This document shows, one piece after another, positions 57,490 to 64,000 of a stretch of 64,000 nt of DNA. Position 1 is the first letter of the stretch, and the number at the start of each line of letters is the position of its first letter. The position numbers and the translations under genes are program-made. This stretch comes from Petroclostridium xylanilyticum (lineage in GTDB: Bacteria > Bacillota > Clostridia > SK-Y3), in contig NZ_NPML01000004.1 in the NCBI RefSeq assembly GCF_002252565.1, positions 124,001 through 188,000 on the forward strand, written 5' to 3'. The notes under the pieces are model-generated. The model was given only the letters and a program-made list of their open reading frames with translations, was not told where the DNA came from and did not search any database.

Positions 57490-58687
57490 AGTACAATTAT
57501 TACCTAACAATAAACAAAAGACTTTATTAAAGAAATGTGCAGATGTAGCACGATGGGCTTATAATTGGGCTTTATCTAAGCAATTAGAAAATTTTAAAAA
57601 CGGTGGCAAGTTTATAAACGATGAAGAGTTAAGAAAGGAACTAACACAACTAAAGAAAAATCCTGAATATAATTGGTTAAATGAAGTTTCAGCACAAATA
57701 CCAAAACAAGCAATAAAGGATTTATGCATAGCTTATAAAAACTTTTTCAGAATAGAAAATAAACATTATTCTGAAAAAACTAAGAAAAAAGCATTAAGAC
57801 AAGGTAGACAATTGACAGTTTATGATTTAGAAGGACATCCAAAATTTAAAAGCAAAAAAGATGTACAACAAGGGTTTTATCACAGAGAAGATTTAGGACA
57901 TTTAAAATTTAAAGGTGATAAAGTAAAACTTGAAAAGATAGGATGGATTAAACTATCTGAAAATAGAATCGAATTACAAACAGCGGAAAAATTTTATAAT
58001 CCAAGAATAAAATTTGATGGTTTTAATTGGTTTATAACCGTAAGTATTGATTATAAACCTACCAACAACCAAAAGTATTCAGATGGAATAGGCATTGACT
58101 TAGGAGTTAAAGATTTAGCAGTAATTAATGATGGTAGAAAAATACCTAATATTAATAAGAGTCAAGAAATAAGAAGATTAAATAAAAAATTAAAAAGACT
58201 CCAACGTAAATTATCAAGAAAATATGAAAAACAAAAAGAAGGAGGTGTAAACCGTTATAAGAAAACTAAAAACATTATTAAGTTGGAGTGCCTTATTCGT
58301 AAAGTCCATAAAAAAATAAAAGACATTCGTACAAATTATTTACATCAAGAAACTGCTAAACTGGTGAAAGCCAAGCCAGAGTTTGTGTGTATGGAAAATT
58401 TAAATATTAAAGGTATGGTTAAAAACCATAAATTAGCAAAATCCGTACAAGAACAAATGTTTAGCGAGTTTCGTAGAATAATGGAATATAAATGTAAATG
58501 GAATCATATTAGGTTTATAGTAGCAGACAGGTATTATCCATCAAGCAAGACATGTAGTGAATGTGGATATATTTTAGATAAGATGTCTTTATCAACAAGA
58601 AAATGGGTGTGTCCTGAATGTGGAATAATGCATGACAGAGATATAAATGCAGCTATAAATCTAATGAAATATGGAAAATCAGCATAA
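57473..58687 (+). CDS. tnpB: RNA-guided nuclease TnpB (OrfB)
   Basis: A 404-residue protein, a normal TnpB length. The N-terminal OrfB HTH/wedge region is 'ARWAYNWALSKQLENF'. The RuvC-like catalytic residues are complete: Asp in 'GIGIDLGVKDLAVINDG' (about 204-220), Glu in 'FVCMENLNIKGMV' (about 304-316) and Asp in 'MHDRDINAAINL' (about 386-397). The zinc finger 'CSECGY...CPECG' lies between the last two (about 362-384). TnpB cuts DNA guided by an omega-RNA made from the element's right end, favouring IS retention. Looks active. Confidence 0.93.
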   Translation: MIKTIRVQLLPNNKQKTLLKKCADVARWAYNWALSKQLENFKNGGKFINDEELRKELTQLKKNPEYNWLNEVSAQIPKQAIKDLCIAYKNFFRIENKHYSEKTKKKALRQGRQLTVYDLEGHPKFKSKKDVQQGFYHREDLGHLKFKGDKVKLEKIGWIKLSENRIELQTAEKFYNPRIKFDGFNWFITVSIDYKPTNNQKYSDGIGIDLGVKDLAVINDGRKIPNINKSQEIRRLNKKLKRLQRKLSRKYEKQKEGGVNRYKKTKNIIKLECLIRKVHKKIKDIRTNYLHQETAKLVKAKPEFVCMENLNIKGMVKNHKLAKSVQEQMFSEFRRIMEYKCKWNHIRFIVADRYYPSSKTCSECGYILDKMSLSTRKWVCPECGIMHDRDINAAINLMKYGKSA

Positions 58688-58875
58688 TTCACTTAACGAA
58701 TTATGTTGGTATGTACGGTGTCGTTACATCGGAATTTAAGCCTTTGGAGAGTCATACCAAACGCAAGTAGGATTCCGAAAGCGGACTCTATGAATAAGGA
58801 AAAGAACATAAAAGTTATAAATTTTATAACTTTTTATAAGTTTCTTATAACGGTTCAGGTAAATGATTATTACTT
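58640..58875 (+). ncRNA. Probable omega-RNA (TnpB guide RNA) region at the right end of IS607
   Basis: The tnpB 3' end and the 172-bp non-coding tail hold several helices. TTGGTATG (about 58705) pairs with CATACCAA (about 58754), CGGAAT (about 58731) with ATTCCG (about 58773), AGAGTC (about 58748) with GACTCT (about 58785), and TCCG-AAAG-CGGA forms a local hairpin; some are mutually exclusive or pseudoknotted. Known omega-RNAs end at the element boundary, with the guide copied from the flank; here that flank would be TAAATGATTATTACTTC, the recX start. Limits are approximate. Confidence 0.55.
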
Positions 58876-59495
58876 CAGCCGAGACACAAAAAAACAATTC
58901 AAATAGGATATCGGTGTATGTTGATGGAAAATATCATTTTAGTATTGATGAAGAGGATTGGTTTAGGTTAAACTTATATGTGGGAAAAGAAATCAGTGAA
59001 AAAGAAATAAAAGAGATAAATGAAACTCGCAGCTTTTCAAGGGCAAAAAAGATAGCAATTAAATTTAGTATATTTAAGAAACGTACTGAATTTGAAGTCA
59101 AAACCAAATTGAAACAGTCGGGATTTGATGGATCTACTATTGAAAAGGTAATACGTGAACTTAAGGTATTGCAATATATTGACGACACAACGTATACTGA
59201 AAAATATATTAAAGATGCACTAAATTTAAAAAAAATTGGTATTCATAGAATAAATGTTGAATTGCAAAGAAAGGGTGTTGATGAAGCCATCATCCAAAAC
59301 CAGTTATCTAAATTGGAAGTTAATGAAACACAGAGATTAAAACCTCTTTTGCAAAAAAAATTAACTTCTGTTAAAACAATAGATGAAAAGTCTTTAAACA
59401 AAATAAAAAATTATTTTATAGGAAAAGGATATGATTTAAATGTTATCAATCAAAGTATAAAAGACATACTTAGTGCAACTGAAGAAAAAATTTAG
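58863..59495 (+). CDS. recX: Regulatory protein RecX
   Basis: A 210-residue helical protein that inhibits or modulates RecA filaments. RecX three-helix repeats are recognisable: 'ETRSFSRAKKIAIKFSIFKK' (about 56-75), 'KRTEFEVKTKLKQSGFDGST', 'YIDDTTYTEKYIKDALNLKK' and 'KIGIHRINVELQRKGVDEAI'. The ATG is only 3 bp after the IS607 right edge and now lacks a good ribosome-binding site; only CAGG remains. It is separated by 2.1 kb from its usual partner recA, so expression may be reduced or now driven by the IS. Confidence 0.88.
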   Translation: MIITSAETQKNNSNRISVYVDGKYHFSIDEEDWFRLNLYVGKEISEKEIKEINETRSFSRAKKIAIKFSIFKKRTEFEVKTKLKQSGFDGSTIEKVIRELKVLQYIDDTTYTEKYIKDALNLKKIGIHRINVELQRKGVDEAIIQNQLSKLEVNETQRLKPLLQKKLTSVKTIDEKSLNKIKNYFIGKGYDLNVINQSIKDILSATEEKI

Positions 59496-59511
59496 GCAGA
59501 AAGAAGGGATG

Positions 59512-60858
59512 ATGTTGAAATATAAGATTGGTGTTGTATCTCTCGGTTGTGCAAAAAATCTTGTTGATACGGAAGTAATGCTGGGATTATTGTCTAAAGA
59601 AGGGTTTGGCATTACCAACGATCCTGCAGCAGCCGATATATTAATCGTTAATACCTGTGGTTTTATAGAGTCTGCTAAACAGGAATCAATTGAAAATATC
59701 TTAGAGTTGGCAAGATATAAAGAAGTCGGTTCCTGTAAGTTATTAATTGTCACTGGATGTCTGGCAGAACGCTATAAAGATGAAGTCGTCAAAGAAATTC
59801 CTGAAGTGGATGCTGTAGTAGGGACAGGCAACTATCACGAAATTGCAGAAGTAATAGGTGAGGCATTTAAGGGCAGCAAAGTATTAAAATATGGAAATCC
59901 AGACTATACGCCTGAAGAAGGGTTACCCCGGTTCCAAAGTACTCCTTCCTACACTGCATATTTAAAGATATCCGATGGGTGTGATAACCATTGCACATAT
60001 TGCATTATTCCAAAACTAAGAGGAAAGTATCGGAGTAGAACCATTGAAGATGTAGCAACTGAAGCCAGACAGCTTTCTGAGCAGGGGGTCAAAGAATTAA
60101 TTATTATTGCACAGGATACTACCCGCTATGGGATGGATATATATGGTGAGCACAAGCTTCATGAGCTGTTAAATGAACTGTGCAGAATTGAGAATATAAA
60201 ATGGCTCCGGTTGCATTACTGCTATCCGGAAGATATCACTGAAGAACTTATTGAGACAATTGCTGCACAGGAGAAGGTTTGCAATTACCTTGACATTCCT
60301 ATTCAACACAGCAGTAATTATATCTTAAAAAAAATGGGAAGAAGAGGTACACGGGAAAAGTTAATTGATTTGCTGAGCAGGATTAGGAGCAGGATTCCTG
60401 ATGTGGCAATAAGGACCTCTATTATCGTCGGTTTTCCCGGGGAATCAGAACAGCATTTTAAAGAACTTGAGGAATTTATTCAGGATATTAAATTCGATAG
60501 AATGGGAGTTTTTAAATATTCCCAGGAAGAAGATACACCGGCTGCCGAATTTGAAGGACAAGTCAGTGAAGAAGTCAAACAGCAAAGATATGAAAGGCTT
60601 ATGTACTTGCAAAGCAAAATTTCAAAAGAAATTAACCAAAACAAAATTAACAAACTCTATGAAGTACTGGTAGAGGGATATGATGGTAAAACCAATTGCT
60701 ATTATGGACGTACCTATGCCGATTCCATAGATATAGACGGTAAGGTATTTTTTAATAGTAAAACAACTTTAAAACCTGGTGATTTCGTGAAGGTTTTAGT
60801 AAAAAAAGCCGTTAATTATGACTTAATAGGGGAGATCTCAAATGAATCTTGCAAATAA
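59512..60858 (+). CDS. rimO: Ribosomal protein S12 methylthiotransferase RimO
   Basis: A 448-residue enzyme methylthiolating Asp of S12. The MTTase N-terminal domain has three cluster cysteines ('SLGCAKNLVDTEVML', 'VNTCGFIESAKQESIE', 'VTGCLAERYKDEV'). The radical-SAM core has CDNHCTYC near 158, then 'IAQDTTRYG' and 'IVGFPGESEQHFKELEEF', and ends in a TRAM domain. The start is uncertain: ATG 59509, ATG 59512 and TTG 59515 follow AGAAGGG closely; 59512 is a compromise. The stop overlaps pgsA by 17 bases. Confidence 0.94.
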   Translation: MLKYKIGVVSLGCAKNLVDTEVMLGLLSKEGFGITNDPAAADILIVNTCGFIESAKQESIENILELARYKEVGSCKLLIVTGCLAERYKDEVVKEIPEVDAVVGTGNYHEIAEVIGEAFKGSKVLKYGNPDYTPEEGLPRFQSTPSYTAYLKISDGCDNHCTYCIIPKLRGKYRSRTIEDVATEARQLSEQGVKELIIIAQDTTRYGMDIYGEHKLHELLNELCRIENIKWLRLHYCYPEDITEELIETIAAQEKVCNYLDIPIQHSSNYILKKMGRRGTREKLIDLLSRIRSRIPDVAIRTSIIVGFPGESEQHFKELEEFIQDIKFDRMGVFKYSQEEDTPAAEFEGQVSEEVKQQRYERLMYLQSKISKEINQNKINKLYEVLVEGYDGKTNCYYGRTYADSIDIDGKVFFNSKTTLKPGDFVKVLVKKAVNYDLIGEISNESCK

Positions 60859-61381
60859 AATAACGATGCTCAGGATATTTCTTGTTCCTATTTTTATGTT
60901 TTTTTTACTTACAAAGTTTCCTTACGGAGCTTATATTGCAGTAGGAATATTTATTATTGCTGCTGTTACCGATGGTCTGGATGGCTATGTTGCAAGAAAA
61001 TGGAAGCTGGTCACCAATTTTGGCAAATTTGTTGACCCTCTTGCAGATAAGCTGCTTGTAACAGCAGCACTTATCTCTTTAGTAGAGTTAAATAAATTGT
61101 CTTCCTGGGTGGCAATGATCATTATTACCCGGGAGTTTGTCGTGACGAGCTTACGAGTTGTCGCCGTTTCGGAAGGTATCATCATTGCAGCCAGCATGTG
61201 GGGAAAAATTAAAACCGTTACCCAGATTATTGCGATTGTTGCTATACTCATCGATAATTTTTCATTCAGGTTGTTCGGGTTTTCCTTTGGGCAAATTACG
61301 ATGCTTATTGCGGTGATATTTACTGTCTTTTCGGGTATAGATTATTTAGCTAAAAACTGGAAGGTTATTGATATAAATTAA
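60842..61381 (+). CDS. pgsA: CDP-diacylglycerol-glycerol-3-phosphate 3-phosphatidyltransferase
   Basis: A 179-residue integral membrane enzyme making phosphatidylglycerol-phosphate. The CDP-alcohol phosphotransferase motif is complete: 'DGLDGYVARKWKLVTNFGKF' then 'VDPLADKLL' (D-G-x2-A/Y-R-x8-G-x3-D-x3-D pattern, about 44-72). There are about five membrane helices. The ATG is inside the rimO end with GGGGAGATCTCAA upstream, so the genes are coupled. The rimO-pgsA order is common in Firmicutes. Confidence 0.96.
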   Translation: MNLANKITMLRIFLVPIFMFFLLTKFPYGAYIAVGIFIIAAVTDGLDGYVARKWKLVTNFGKFVDPLADKLLVTAALISLVELNKLSSWVAMIIITREFVVTSLRVVAVSEGIIIAASMWGKIKTVTQIIAIVAILIDNFSFRLFGFSFGQITMLIAVIFTVFSGIDYLAKNWKVIDIN

Positions 61382-61384
61382 GAA

Positions 61385-61465
61385 TAAGATTGAGATTAAG
61401 ACTAAGACTTAAGACATTTGTGGCGTTAAAAGCGCCACTATATTTATAATCTCAATCTAAATCTC
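61385..61465. repeat. Inverted 6-bp tandem repeats flanking a hairpin, after pgsA
   Basis: AAGATT, GAGATT, AAGACT, AAGACT units (61385-61414) face TAATCT, CAATCT, AAATCT (61447-61465). In the centre is TGGCG-TTAAAAG-CGCCA (61421-61437). The whole forms a long nested stem. It resembles the heptad arrays in concept but has a 6-bp period. Confidence 0.6.
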
Positions 61466-61497
61466 ATTTTGTATGTATATTTTATATAGTTTTTATT

Positions 61498-61533
61498 AAA
61501 AATACATCTTGTTGTAAAAAGATGTATTTTTTT
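61498..61533 (+). terminator. Terminator before fapR
   Basis: AAAAATACATCTT with AAGATGTATTTTTTT over a short loop; ends the rimO-pgsA transcript. Confidence 0.85.
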
Positions 61534-61554
61534 AATTTTAATTATTGATATTTT

Positions 61555-61605
61555 TAAAAATTTGTATTATACTGATTATGATTAATAATTATAACCAGGT
61601 AATAA
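61555..61605 (+). promoter_or_regulatory. fapR promoter and FapR operator
   Basis: TTGATA (61555-61560), 17 bp, TATACT (61578-61583), then the 17-bp near-palindrome TTATAACCAGGTAATAA (61589-61605). Its reverse strand, TTATTACCTGGTTATAA, matches 14 of 17 positions of the Bacillus FapR site TTAGTACCTRGTCYTAA as I recall it. The position just after the -10 predicts autorepression, relieved by malonyl-CoA. Confidence 0.8.
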
Positions 61606-61638
61606 TACTATATTATAAACCAATTTGAGGTGTGTTGG

Positions 61639-62214
61639 ATGGGGAGAATATCTTCTAAGAAGGAGAGGCAGAATCATTTACTGGAACAGTTGCAAGAAGA
61701 TCCTTTTTTAACTGATGAAGAGCTGGCGGAGATATTTAATGTTAGTGTACCTACGATACGCCTTGATAGATTGGAATTAGGAATACCTGAACTTAGAGAA
61801 AGAATTAAAAATGTGGCTGAAAACAGTTATAATAAGGTTAAATCAATACAGAGCAAAGAAATTGTAGGCGAACTGGTGGATATTAATCTTGGAAAAAGCG
61901 GAATATCCATATTTGAAACAGATGAGAGTATGGTGTTTGAAAAGACAAAAATTGTTCGTGGGCATTTTATATATTCGCTTGCAGAAACCTTGGCAATTGC
62001 AGTAATTGATGCACAAGTTGCATTAATAGGCGTAGCAAACATCAAATATAAAAGCCCGGTATACGCCGGAACCAAATTGATTGCGAAGGCGGAAGTAATT
62101 AGAATCCGTGAAAATAAATACATCGTTTGGGTAAAAATTAAAGAAAAACAAATTGAAGTGTTTAGGGGTAAATTTATTCTTGTTTCTCTGAATGGAGAAA
62201 TCAAGAGGAGGTAA
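61639..62214 (+). CDS. fapR: Fatty acid and phospholipid biosynthesis repressor FapR
   Basis: A 191-residue regulator. An N-terminal DeoR-like HTH (about 5-60: '[20 protein letters not shown]', '[17 protein letters not shown]') is followed by a hot-dog effector domain (about 90-185) with '[19 protein letters not shown]' and '[20 protein letters not shown]'. Malonyl-CoA binding to the hot-dog fold releases DNA in Bacillus. ATG 61639 with GAGGTG is chosen over the upstream Met at 61630. It is 4 bp from plsX, forming the classic fapR-plsX lipid operon. Confidence 0.95.
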   Translation: MGRISSKKERQNHLLEQLQEDPFLTDEELAEIFNVSVPTIRLDRLELGIPELRERIKNVAENSYNKVKSIQSKEIVGELVDINLGKSGISIFETDESMVFEKTKIVRGHFIYSLAETLAIAVIDAQVALIGVANIKYKSPVYAGTKLIAKAEVIRIRENKYIVWVKIKEKQIEVFRGKFILVSLNGEIKRR

Positions 62215-62218
62215 ATGA

Positions 62219-63235
62219 ATGAGGATAGCCATTGATGCAATGGGTGGAGACCATGCACCTAAAGAAGTTATTAAAGGAAGTATACAAGCCGTAAAGGACT
62301 TTGATATTAACATCGTTTTGATTGGGAAGGAAAGTATTATCAAAGAGGAATTGCAAGCTTATAAATTTCCTGTTGAAAAGGTACATATAAAAAATGCTGA
62401 TGAAATTATTACGAATGAGGATACTCCCACAAAAGCCATAAAAAATAAAAAAGACTCCTCTTTGGTTGTAGGTTTAAAGATGTTAAAAACCGGGGAAGCA
62501 GATGCGTTTGTTTCTGCCGGTAACACAGGAGCATTGTTAACCGGGGCTCTGTTACTCGTTGGTAGAATAAAAGGAGTAGACAGACCAGCATTGACTCCCA
62601 TACTCCCTACTGATAATGGATGTGCGCTACTTGTCGACGCAGGAGCAAATACTAGTTGTAAGCCAGAAAATTTTTTGCAGTTTGGTATAATGGGATCCGC
62701 TTATATGAAAAAAGTTCTGGGAATTGATACACCTAGAGTAGGGTTGGTAAATGTAGGAACAGAGGAAGGAAAAGGAAACGACTTAACTAAAACTGCCTAT
62801 AATTTATTAAAAAATGCTCCTATAAACTTTCTAGGGAATATTGAAGCAAGAGAAATTCCCGGCGGTATTGCCGATGTTATCGTTTGTGACGGGTTTGTTG
62901 GAAATGTTATGTTAAAGTTAATGGAAGGTATGGGGCTGACATTCTATTCAAATATTAAGAAAATTTTTACCAAAAATATTTTGACTTACTTCTCTGCTTT
63001 GCTGGTAAAAAGCGGACTAAAAGAATTTAAGAAAAAAATGGATTACACTGAGTATGGAGGCGCACCATTGCTGGGAATCGACGGAGTCGTCATTAAAGCA
63101 CACGGAAGTTCAAATGCCAAAGCTTTTTACTCTGCAATTAGACAGACGAAAAAGTTTGTGGAGACAGGGGTTATTGATGAAATAAAGCAATATATTTGTG
63201 TGACGGGAGAGGATAACTTTGATTCAAATGAATAA
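62219..63235 (+). CDS. plsX: Phosphate acyltransferase PlsX
   Basis: A 338-residue enzyme converting acyl-ACP to acyl-phosphate. N-terminus 'MRIAIDAMGGDHAPKEVIKG', 'DTPTKAIKNKKDSSLVVGL' (about 68-86), 'SAGNTGALLTGALLLVGRIK' (about 99-118), 'VGLVNVGTEEGKGND' (about 175-189) and 'FVGNVMLKLMEG' (about 226-237). It feeds PlsY (36.6 kb), and can use acyl-phosphate from FakA (18.9 kb). GAGGAGGTAAATGA precedes the ATG. The 3' end overlaps fabH by 17 bases. Confidence 0.96.
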   Translation: MRIAIDAMGGDHAPKEVIKGSIQAVKDFDINIVLIGKESIIKEELQAYKFPVEKVHIKNADEIITNEDTPTKAIKNKKDSSLVVGLKMLKTGEADAFVSAGNTGALLTGALLLVGRIKGVDRPALTPILPTDNGCALLVDAGANTSCKPENFLQFGIMGSAYMKKVLGIDTPRVGLVNVGTEEGKGNDLTKTAYNLLKNAPINFLGNIEAREIPGGIADVIVCDGFVGNVMLKLMEGMGLTFYSNIKKIFTKNILTYFSALLVKSGLKEFKKKMDYTEYGGAPLLGIDGVVIKAHGSSNAKAFYSAIRQTKKFVETGVIDEIKQYICVTGEDNFDSNE

Positions 63236-64000
63236 AAATGCAGGGATCGTAGGACTGGGAGTTTGTGTTCCTGAAAAGATACTTACAAATTTTGATCTGG
63301 AAAAAATGGTCGATACGTCAGATGAGTGGATAAAAACCAGGACAGGAATTGAACAAAGGCACATAGCAGATGAAAATACATTCACTTCTGACCTGGCATC
63401 AAAGGCTGCGATAAATGCGCTGGAAGACGCCGGCATAAAACCTGAAGAGGTGGAGTTGATCATTGTAGCGACGATTACGCCTGATATGTTCAGCCCTTCA
63501 ACAGCATGTATTGTGCAGCATAAAATAGGTGCTGTTAATGCAGCAGCTTTTGATTTGAATGCCGCATGTTCCGGTTTTACCTATGGGCTTACTGTAGCAA
63601 GCCAGTTTATTACCAGCGGATATTATAAAAATGCACTGGTAATTGGTGCCGAGTGTCTATCAAAGATTACAGATTGGAAAGACAGAAATACATGTGTACT
63701 TTTTGGTGATGGTGCCGGTGCAGTAGTATTAAAGCCTGTAGATGAAGGACGGGGTATTTTGTCTACTCATCTTGGTGCTGACGGTTCCATAGGCAAACAT
63801 CTTACCGTTCCAAGTCTGGCCCTTGAACCTCAGGAATTGGAAAAAAGAGACCCTGAAAACCCCAGGACAATTTGGATGAATGGGTCGGAGGTATTCAAAT
63901 TTGCTGTAAAAATAATAGCCGATGCAACTTTAGCTGTTTTGGAAAAAATTAATTTGAATATTCATGATGTAGATGCAATTGTCCCGCATCAGGCAAATTT
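63219..64000 (+). CDS. fabH: 3-oxoacyl-ACP synthase III FabH (truncated by window end)
   Basis: The first 260 residues of the condensing enzyme that starts fatty acid synthesis from acetyl-CoA and malonyl-ACP. 'DEWIKTRTGIEQRHIADE' (about 35-52), catalytic Cys in 'NAACSGFTYGL' near 117, 'FGDGAGAVVLKP' near 162, and at the very edge 'PHQAN' with catalytic His. The Asn of the triad lies outside. TTG 63219 is preferred by GAGAGG spacing (6 bp); ATG 63228 is the alternative. Operon with fapR-plsX, so under FapR. Confidence 0.95.
   Translation, partial: MIQMNKNAGIVGLGVCVPEKILTNFDLEKMVDTSDEWIKTRTGIEQRHIADENTFTSDLASKAAINALEDAGIKPEEVELIIVATITPDMFSPSTACIVQHKIGAVNAAAFDLNAACSGFTYGLTVASQFITSGYYKNALVIGAECLSKITDWKDRNTCVLFGDGAGAVVLKPVDEGRGILSTHLGADGSIGKHLTVPSLALEPQELEKRDPENPRTIWMNGSEVFKFAVKIIADATLAVLEKINLNIHDVDAIVPHQAN

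Larger units (their letters stand above)
56780..58859 (+). mobile_element. IS607-family insertion sequence (tnpA-tnpB) between recA and recX
   Basis: A 2.08-kb element with a serine-recombinase tnpA and tnpB. AGGT occurs at both edges (56777-56780 and 58857-58860), consistent with IS607 insertion at a GG core without target duplication. AAAAGTTATAAA-like motifs recur near both ends (56794-56814 and 58810-58830), as expected for TnpA binding. Closing the element out leaves CTCTGGAGGTAAATG, a ribosome-binding sequence followed by the recX start. Its codon use is notably A-rich compared with the neighbours. Exact ends are inferred. Confidence 0.85.

Overview
The window is chromosomal DNA of a low-GC, spore-forming, fermentative member of the Clostridia. 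Support for this: spore genes spoVM, spoIVA, ylbJ, cotJA-cotJB-cotJC and two small acid-soluble spore proteins; a Pta-AckA acetate pathway plus L-lactate dehydrogenase; and a gene order from yicC to recG that follows the Bacillus/Clostridium 'ylo' region. I cannot name a genus. No prophage, plasmid backbone or CRISPR array was seen.

Layout. 1-0.8 kb: 5' part of rqcH (minus). 0.9-13.5 kb: genes for RNA metabolism, translation and CoA (DUF503, yicC, remA, gmk, rpoZ, coaBC, priA, def, fmt, DUF116, a zinc peptidase, rsmB, rlmN, prpC). 13.5-23 kb: prkC, rsgA, rpe, thiN, a small membrane protein, spoVM, rpmB (minus), asp23, fakA, recG. 23-29 kb: an SASP, an iron-sulfur protein divergent from a Crp/Fnr regulator, rsmD, coaD, a coiled-coil protein, ylbJ and tmcAL. 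29-40 kb: pta-ackA, DUF177-rpmF, the YIEGIA pair, a DUF512 radical-SAM protein, der-plsY-gpsA, spoIVA, tRNA-Pro and cotJABC. 41.5-47.3 kb: a complete rRNA operon with two tandem promoters, processing stalks and no spacer tRNA. 47.3-56.7 kb: a c-di-AMP riboswitch ahead of a secreted peptidoglycan-binding protein, an SASP, DUF2225, a cysteine desulfurase with thiI, pspC, ldh, cinA and SOS-controlled recA. 56.8-58.9 kb: an IS607-type element (tnpA-tnpB with a probable omega-RNA region). 58.9-64 kb: recX, rimO, pgsA, and a fapR-plsX-fabH lipid operon with a FapR operator.

What stands out lies mostly between genes. (1) The IS607 element sits between recA and recX. Removing it restores a GGAGGT ribosome-binding sequence directly before the recX start, and the presumed TnpB guide would then match that empty site. 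(2) Degenerate 7-bp tandem repeats (GTTCACA, CTCCCCA and CAATTAA types), often as inverted pairs, occupy the rRNA spacers and several other gaps. (3) Two of these inverted pairs sit inside ~120-bp elements, about 47 kb apart, that share a 26-bp end. (4) A separate 107-bp palindromic repeat has partial copies 8.5 kb and 5.4 kb away. (5) The regions just before prkC and recG share a two-block sequence of unknown nature. Otherwise these are housekeeping genes in conserved order.
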